Below, in pieces: positions 5,837-10,163 of a stretch of DNA of 10,163 nucleotides. The translations under genes and the position numbers were made by a program. This DNA comes from Candidatus Aphodoplasma excrementigallinarum. Its GTDB lineage: Bacteria; Bacillota; Clostridia; UBA1381; UMGS1253. The first letter of the stretch is position 1. Each line of letters begins with the position of its first letter. The notes beneath the pieces were generated by a model that saw only the letters and a list, made by a program, of their open reading frames with translations, made no database searches and was not told where the DNA came from. Where the stretch lies: positions 1-10,163 of the forward strand of contig DVOF01000104.1 of assembly GCA_018713805.1 (NCBI GenBank), read 5' to 3'.

Positions 5837-7168
5837 TTATTCTTTTGTTTTTGTTTGATCCGTTGCTCCATCTGCTGAGCCATCGTTTTTCTTCATCAAT
5901 TCATTGTTCATCTCAAGCAGGGCCTGCTCCGCACGGTCAAGCTCATACGTTTCTTCATACTTTTCGGCAAGCGGGCTTTCCTCCAGCCCTTCGTATTTAT
6001 CCGACTTTGAGAACGCAAGCTTCAAGAAGATTGGCGTTACGATCGTCGTCACAACGACAACCAGTGCGACCGGGCCGAAGAATGCTGTGCTCATCAGCCC
6101 AAGGGCTGCGCCTTTATTTGCCACAATCAGCGCAACTTCGCCGCGGGAGATCATCCCGACGCCAATCTGCAAGGACTCCCTGTTTGTATATCCCATCATT
6201 TTTGCACCGAGGCCGCAACCGACGATCTTTGATACAATCGCAACAATCAAAAGCAGGATTGTAAAGATTACAATTGACCACCCTGCCTCCGGTACAATGA
6301 TTTGCAAGCCGACGCTTGCAAAAAAGATCGGCGAGAGGAACATATAAGACAAAGTCTCAAACCGGGACGCTATGTATTTGGTTTCCTGCGTTCCGGAAAT
6401 GATCAGGCCGGCGATGAATGCGCCCGTGATATCCGCAACGCCGAAGAAATGCTCTGCGCAATAGGAAAAGAACAGACACAGCACGAATGCCACAATGACA
6501 AAGCGGCGCAGGTCCTTTTTATACCGCGCAAACCACTTCCGCAGCAGCTTGTTGGCAAGGATACCGATTACAATTGCAATTACGAAGAATGCAATGATCT
6601 TGAGCAATACGATCCAGATATTTACGCTCGTATCTGCAAGGCTCGTAATGATCGTGAGCGCAATGATACCCAACACATCGTCGATAAGCGCCGCGCCCAG
6701 GATTGCATTACCGGCTCTTGTGGAGAGCTTGCCCAACTCGCGTAGCGTTTCCACGGAAATACTGACCGATGTTGCGGTCAAAATGATACCGATAAAGATG
6801 TTTTGTAACAGCGTGCTGGCGGAAGCGCCCTCGCCGGTGTTAAAGAAATGCGCAACCGCCCAGCCGCCGAGCAACGGAACGATAACGCCGACCATAGCGA
6901 TGACAAACGACGCTTTGCCGGATTTTTTCAATTCTCCGATATCGGTTTCCAGGCCGGCCGTGAACATCAGCACGATAACGCCGATTTCCGATATTTTTTT
7001 GAGCAGGTCGCCCTGGTCATGCACGATGTTGAGTACAGCGGGCCCCAGGATAACGCCTGCAACCAGCGCGCCAACCACCTGCGGCATGCGGAATTTACGC
7101 GTCAGCATACCCAAAAGCTTGGTGCTGAGCAGAATCAGCGCAATATCCAGCAGAAATTGATAGTCCAT
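5837..7168 (-). CDS. CPA2-family Na+(K+)/H+ antiporter, NapA/GerN-like
   Basis: An integral membrane antiporter exchanging Na+ or K+ for protons, for pH and salt homeostasis. The protein has about 12-13 hydrophobic segments and a charged cytoplasmic tail of about 60 residues, with no TrkA-N (RCK) domain, so it is the short form rather than full KefB/C. Numbering from the chosen start, the CPA2 signature is visible: TATSVSIS (131-138) in the unwound helix, the ion-binding pair D163-D164 in ALIDDVLG, K314 in VSKIVG and SRGEVAL (341-347). In NapA the Asp pair and this Lys occur in electrogenic exchangers. An upstream in-frame ATG (7177) would add three residues, but AAGGGG (7183-7178) directly abuts it, whereas it sits nine bases from the ATG at 7168, so I prefer the latter (443 aa). 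The gene follows valS by about 77 bases on the same strand. GerN relatives act in spore germination, but that role is not shown here. Confidence 0.88.
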   Translation of the reverse strand: MDYQFLLDIALILLSTKLLGMLTRKFRMPQVVGALVAGVILGPAVLNIVHDQGDLLKKISEIGVIVLMFTAGLETDIGELKKSGKASFVIAMVGVIVPLLGGWAVAHFFNTGEGASASTLLQNIFIGIILTATSVSISVETLRELGKLSTRAGNAILGAALIDDVLGIIALTIITSLADTSVNIWIVLLKIIAFFVIAIVIGILANKLLRKWFARYKKDLRRFVIVAFVLCLFFSYCAEHFFGVADITGAFIAGLIISGTQETKYIASRFETLSYMFLSPIFFASVGLQIIVPEAGWSIVIFTILLLIVAIVSKIVGCGLGAKMMGYTNRESLQIGVGMISRGEVALIVANKGAALGLMSTAFFGPVALVVVVTTIVTPIFLKLAFSKSDKYEGLEESPLAEKYEETYELDRAEQALLEMNNELMKKNDGSADGATDQTKTKE

Positions 7169-7207
7169 ATTACACATCCCCTTATAATATGCAAATGTCT
7201 ATGTAAA

Positions 7208-7221
7208 GCGCCGTATGGCGC
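7208..7221 (-). other. Weak hairpin between valS and the antiporter gene
   Basis: GCGCC and GGCGC form a 5-bp GC stem with a 4-base loop. On the minus strand it is followed by TTTACATAG, a very short T-run. It could be a weak or partial terminator after valS that lowers read-through into the antiporter gene, or a chance hairpin. I found no well-spaced promoter in the same gap. Confidence 0.3.
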
Positions 7222-7245
7222 AATTTGTTGCTTTAAAATGCCTTA

Positions 7246-9882
7246 TTATTGCAACGCCGCGAGGCTTTCTTCCACTTTTTTGAGCATTTCGGAATATTTT
7301 TTGCCTTTTTCCTCCTCCGCAGCAACGACCGCCGCGGGCGCTTTGTCGGTAAAGCCCTTGTTGGAGAGCTTGCCCTCTACGCGCTTAATCTCAGAAAGGA
7401 GGTTCGCCTTTTCCTTTTCCAGACGCTCGATCTCCTTTTTCTTATCGACCAGCTCGTCCATCGGCAGATAAATGCTCGCACCCTCCACAACGATGCAGAC
7501 TGCGCCTTCCCCAATGCCTCCGTTGTCCTTTACGATGGCGACGCTCTGTGCGCCGGCCAGCTTTTCAAAAAATGGCACCCCGGCAGAAAATACGTCGCAA
7601 AGCTGCGTCACAATAATGACGTTGCACTTTTTCGACGGCGGCACGTTCATCTCACTGCGCGTATTGCGGATGCTCTTAATTGCCTCCATGATAAGCGACA
7701 TATTCTTTTCATCCTGTGCAAAGTCGAGCGCAGCGTCGTAACGCGGCCATTCGCTGACCATGATGCTCTCGCCGTCATGCGGCAAATGCTGCCAGATTTC
7801 CTCGGTAATAAACGGCATGAACGGATGCAGAAGCTTCATCGTTTCCGACAATACGTATGTGAGTACATACTGTGCCGTATCGCGCGTGTCATTCTCCTTG
7901 TCGAACAGGCGCGGTTTTACAAGCTCGATATACCAGTCGCAGTAATCGTCCCAGATAAAGTCATAGATTTTTGCCAGCGCAACGCCAAGCTCAAATTTAT
8001 CAAGGTTCTCGGTTACCTCTTTTACAATGCGGTTAAACCGGCTTATAATCCACTTGTCCTCAAGCTGCAACTCGCCGGCATCCGGCAGTTTGTTTTCGCC
8101 GATTTCCAGATTCATCAGCACAAAACGCGATGCATTCCAAATCTTATTGGCAAAGTTGCGGCTCGCCTGTACCTTCTTTTCCGAGAAGCGCATGTCGTTG
8201 CCCGGCGCGTTCCCGGTTACGAGCGTAAAGCGGAGCGCGTCCGCGCCGTACTGTTCAATGATTTCGAGCGGGTCGATGCCGTTGCCGAGCGACTTCGACA
8301 TCTTGCGTCCCTGCTCGTCGCGCACAAGGCCATGGATGAACACATACTTGAACGGCTCTTTCCCCATATGCTCCGCGCTGGAGAAAATCATCCTTGCTAC
8401 CCAGAAGAAGATGATATCGTATCCGGTCACGAGGACGGACGTGGGGAAGAACTTTTCCAGCTCCTTCGTTTGCTTCGGCCATCCGAGTGTCGAGAACGGC
8501 CAAAGCGCGGAGGAAAACCACGTATCAAGCACGTCTGGGTCCTGACGCATTGGCGCGCCGCACTTCGGACAGGTGTCGACGTGCGTTTTGGATACAACGG
8601 TCTCGCCGCATGCGTCGCAGTAGTACGCCGGAATGCGGTGCCCCCACCAGAGCTGGCGGGAAATACACCAGTCGTGTACGTTTTCCATCCAGTTTAAATA
8701 CGTTTTTGTAAACCGCTCCGGCACGAACTTCGTCCGGCCATCGGTCACAATTTTGATCGCCTCTTCCGCGAGCGGCTTCATCTTGACAAACCATTGCTTC
8801 GATGTAATTGGCTCAACGGTCGTGCCGCAGCGATAGCACTGGCCAACGTTGTGCGTATGATCCTCAATTTTGATGAGATAGCCGCCGTCCTCCAAATCCT
8901 TTACTATCTGTTTGCGCGCCTCGTACCGGTCAAGCCCTTCGTACTTGCCGCCGTTTGCATTGATGGTCGCATCGTCGTTTAAGACTTTGATCTGCTCCAG
9001 CCCGTGGCGCAACCCGACCTCAAAGTCGTTCGGGTCATGCGCCGGCGTAATCTTAACCGCGCCTGTGCCGAACTCCTTGTCTACGTATTCGTCGGCGATG
9101 ACCGGGATTTCCCGCCCGACGAGCGGGAGAATCAGCGTTTTACCAACGAGGTGCGTATAGCGTTCGTCGTCCGGATGTACCGCTACCGCCGTATCACCCA
9201 AAAGCGTCTCCGGACGGGTGGTCGCAATCGTCAGATATTCGTCCGAATCCTTTACAAAATACTTGATATACCAGAAGTGGCCCGCCTGCTCTTCGTACTC
9301 GACCTCCGCGTCGGACAGCGCGGTCGTACACTTCGGGCACCAGTTGATGATCCGGTTGCCCTGATAAATCAGCCCCTTGTTATACAGGTTGACAAATACT
9401 TCTAACACGGCGTCCGAGCAGCCCTCGTCCATTGTAAAACGCTCGCGGTCCCAGTCACAGGAGCATCCGAGCTTTTTAAGCTGGCTGATGATCCGGTCGC
9501 CGTACTTTTTCTTCCACTCCCAAACGCGCTCCAAAAACGCCTCACGTCCGAGGTCGTAGCGCGTTTTTCCCTCTTCGTTGCGCAGTACCTCTTCCACCTT
9601 GATTTGCGTCGCGATACCGGCGTGGTCGGTCCCCGGCACCCAAAGCGCCTCATAGCCCGACATCCGCTTGTAGCGGATCAGGATGTCCTGCAGCGTTTCG
9701 TCGAGCGCATGCCCCATGTGGAGCTGGCCCGTCACGTTCGGCGGCGGGATTACGATCGTGAAAGGCTCTTTGTCGCTGGTTTCATCCGCATGGAAAAAGC
9801 CGGCCTCACTCCAGAAGCGGTAGAGCCGGCTTTCAAACTCCGCCGGTTCATACGTTTTTGCAATGTTATTTTTATCATTCAT
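7246..9882 (-). CDS. valS: Valine--tRNA ligase
   Basis: Cytoplasmic class Ia synthetase that charges tRNA-Val with valine using ATP and hydrolyses mischarged Thr-tRNA-Val. The 878-aa length is normal. The catalytic domain has the HIGH motif as HMGH (55-58, within PPPNVTGQLHMGH) and KMSKS at 527-531. The inserted CP1 editing domain (about 190-345) contains TTRPETLLGD and GTGAVKITPAHDPNDFE. Two Cys4 sets, C182/C185 with C349/C352 and C422/C425 with C438/C441, look like zinc sites. An anticodon-binding helical domain follows (about 610-760), and a C-terminal Lys/Glu-rich coiled coil (about 810-878) is the usual tRNA-binding arm. The start is supported by GGAGG at 9897-9893, ten bases upstream of the ATG. 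A 62-aa membrane-protein gene ends only 20 bases upstream, so no T-box leader fits directly before valS; if there is one it lies beyond the contig end. Confidence 0.98.
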   Translation of the reverse strand: MNDKNNIAKTYEPAEFESRLYRFWSEAGFFHADETSDKEPFTIVIPPPNVTGQLHMGHALDETLQDILIRYKRMSGYEALWVPGTDHAGIATQIKVEEVLRNEEGKTRYDLGREAFLERVWEWKKKYGDRIISQLKKLGCSCDWDRERFTMDEGCSDAVLEVFVNLYNKGLIYQGNRIINWCPKCTTALSDAEVEYEEQAGHFWYIKYFVKDSDEYLTIATTRPETLLGDTAVAVHPDDERYTHLVGKTLILPLVGREIPVIADEYVDKEFGTGAVKITPAHDPNDFEVGLRHGLEQIKVLNDDATINANGGKYEGLDRYEARKQIVKDLEDGGYLIKIEDHTHNVGQCYRCGTTVEPITSKQWFVKMKPLAEEAIKIVTDGRTKFVPERFTKTYLNWMENVHDWCISRQLWWGHRIPAYYCDACGETVVSKTHVDTCPKCGAPMRQDPDVLDTWFSSALWPFSTLGWPKQTKELEKFFPTSVLVTGYDIIFFWVARMIFSSAEHMGKEPFKYVFIHGLVRDEQGRKMSKSLGNGIDPLEIIEQYGADALRFTLVTGNAPGNDMRFSEKKVQASRNFANKIWNASRFVLMNLEIGENKLPDAGELQLEDKWIISRFNRIVKEVTENLDKFELGVALAKIYDFIWDDYCDWYIELVKPRLFDKENDTRDTAQYVLTYVLSETMKLLHPFMPFITEEIWQHLPHDGESIMVSEWPRYDAALDFAQDEKNMSLIMEAIKSIRNTRSEMNVPPSKKCNVIIVTQLCDVFSAGVPFFEKLAGAQSVAIVKDNGGIGEGAVCIVVEGASIYLPMDELVDKKKEIERLEKEKANLLSEIKRVEGKLSNKGFTDKAPAAVVAAEEEKGKKYSEMLKKVEESLAALQ

Positions 9883-9902
9883 GGTATCTTAGCCTCCATT
9901 TT

Positions 9903-10091
9903 TTACAAATAATCCGGTAGAATGACAAGGCATGCGCCAACTGCAACGAAAAGCAGCATCAGCATTTTAAACTTGACCGTTTCCTCGGCGCTTACCTCGC
10001 GTTTTAAGACGGCGGGCAGGAGCTTCTTTGCGAAAAAGGAGCCTGCGCCGCCTATGACGACTACGATAACCCCCAATATTTTAAGAAACAT
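9903..10091 (-). CDS. Small two-helix membrane protein upstream of valS, unknown function
   Basis: I do not recognise this 62-aa protein. It has two hydrophobic segments: about residues 2-20 (ILGVIVVVIGGAG) and 42-58 (KMLMLLFVAVGACLVI). They are joined by a hydrophilic loop with basic and acidic residues (KREVSAEETVK), which suggests a helical hairpin with the basic loop facing the cytoplasm. GGGAG (10103-10099) lies seven bases before the ATG, a good ribosome binding site. The stop codon is 20 bases before the valS start and within 6 bases of the valS ribosome binding site, so the two are almost certainly cotranscribed. No catalytic or binding motif is visible. A leader-peptide role is unlikely: it has eight valines but no valine run, and a proper membrane-protein pattern. 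It is most likely a conserved hypothetical protein. Confidence 0.75.
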   Translation of the reverse strand: MFLKILGVIVVVIGGAGSFFAKKLLPAVLKREVSAEETVKFKMLMLLFVAVGACLVILPDYL

Positions 10092-10111
10092 AATAATTCT
10101 CCCACATCTTT

Positions 10112-10117
10112 ATTATA
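10112..10117 (-). promoter_or_regulatory. Possible -10 element for the small membrane protein/valS unit
   Basis: The minus strand reads TATAAT at 10117-10112, 20 bases upstream of the start codon of the 62-aa gene. A -35 at normal spacing would fall at about 10135-10140, inside the adapter sequence, so the rest of the promoter is missing. The region is AT-rich and TATAAT could occur by chance; the start-codon distance would give a short leader. Confidence 0.3.
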
Positions 10118-10128
10118 TTATTTTATCT

Positions 10129-10163
10129 CTGTCTCTTATACACATCTCCGAGCCCACGAGACT
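10129..10163. other. Illumina Nextera transposase adapter (artefact)
   Basis: The sequence begins CTGTCTCTTATACACATCT, the 19-bp Tn5 mosaic end, and continues CCGAGCCCACGAGAC, the Nextera Read 2 adapter, with one further base (T) that would be the first base of the index. This is library-preparation sequence left untrimmed at the contig end, not a genomic transposon end. Genomic sequence therefore stops at about 10128. Confidence 0.98.

Noticed and set aside
5824..7160. Several plus-strand frames opposite the antiporter gene
   Set aside because: They overlap each other and the antiporter, and their Ser/Arg/Ile-rich sequences mirror the membrane helices on the other strand.
7178..7245. Separate promoter for the antiporter on the minus strand
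   Set aside because: TTTACA and TATTAT/TATAAG are present but only 12-15 bases apart, too close for a convincing sigma-A promoter.
7249..8697. Long open frame (482 codons) on the plus strand inside valS
   Set aside because: Antisense to well-conserved ValRS sequence. The composition looks like reverse-translated synthetase codons, with no motif and no supporting signals.
10129..10147. Genomic Tn5-like transposon end
   Set aside because: The mosaic end is followed directly by the Nextera Read 2 tail, which is synthetic, and the sequence stops there.

Overview
The window reads as chromosomal sequence from an endospore-forming, Gram-positive Bacillota, most likely a Clostridia-type anaerobe. 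The grounds are a complete SpoIIE, strong GGAGG-type ribosome binding sites, intrinsic terminators, a Gram-positive lipoprotein and a bacterial ValRS. I cannot name the genus. Coding density is high, and I see no RNA gene, CRISPR array or mobile element. No clearly new biological system is present; the interest lies in promoter architecture, a duplicated glycosidase pair and a sequencing artefact.

Layout, left to right. (1) Bases 1-115 hold a promoter-like pair (TTTACA, TATAAT) with an unusually long 21-bp spacer and a short leader hairpin. (2) spoIIE (116-2476, +), the PP2C-type phosphatase that activates sigma-F in the forespore. (3) A strong hairpin, then an unrecognised 69-aa tail-anchored membrane protein (2588-2797, +) and an intrinsic terminator. 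(4) A promoter straddled by a perfect 10-bp inverted repeat, driving a surface lipoprotein that joins a copper-amine-oxidase-N-like domain to a GH88 unsaturated glucuronyl hydrolase (2961-4604, +). (5) A second promoter at the stop codon of that gene, then a paralogous GH88 enzyme without a signal peptide (4665-5774, +). (6) A 14-bp-stem bidirectional terminator. (7) On the minus strand, transcribed right to left: a 62-aa two-helix membrane protein (9903-10091), valS (7246-9882) and a CPA2-family cation/proton antiporter (5837-7168). (8) The last 35 bases are not genomic: they are an Illumina Nextera transposase adapter, so this is the physical end of a contig.

How the genes fit together. The GH88 pair suggests use of unsaturated uronic-acid oligosaccharides, which polysaccharide lyases release from host glycosaminoglycans or microbial and plant acidic polysaccharides. 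One enzyme would act at the cell surface and one in the cytoplasm. No lyase, sulfatase, transporter or regulator is encoded here. The minus-strand genes are housekeeping and ion homeostasis and look like one transcription unit whose promoter is cut by the contig end. A 9-10-base element (TGCCAGATAT) lies in the spacer of both the spoIIE and first GH88 promoters, which is the most curious regulatory observation.
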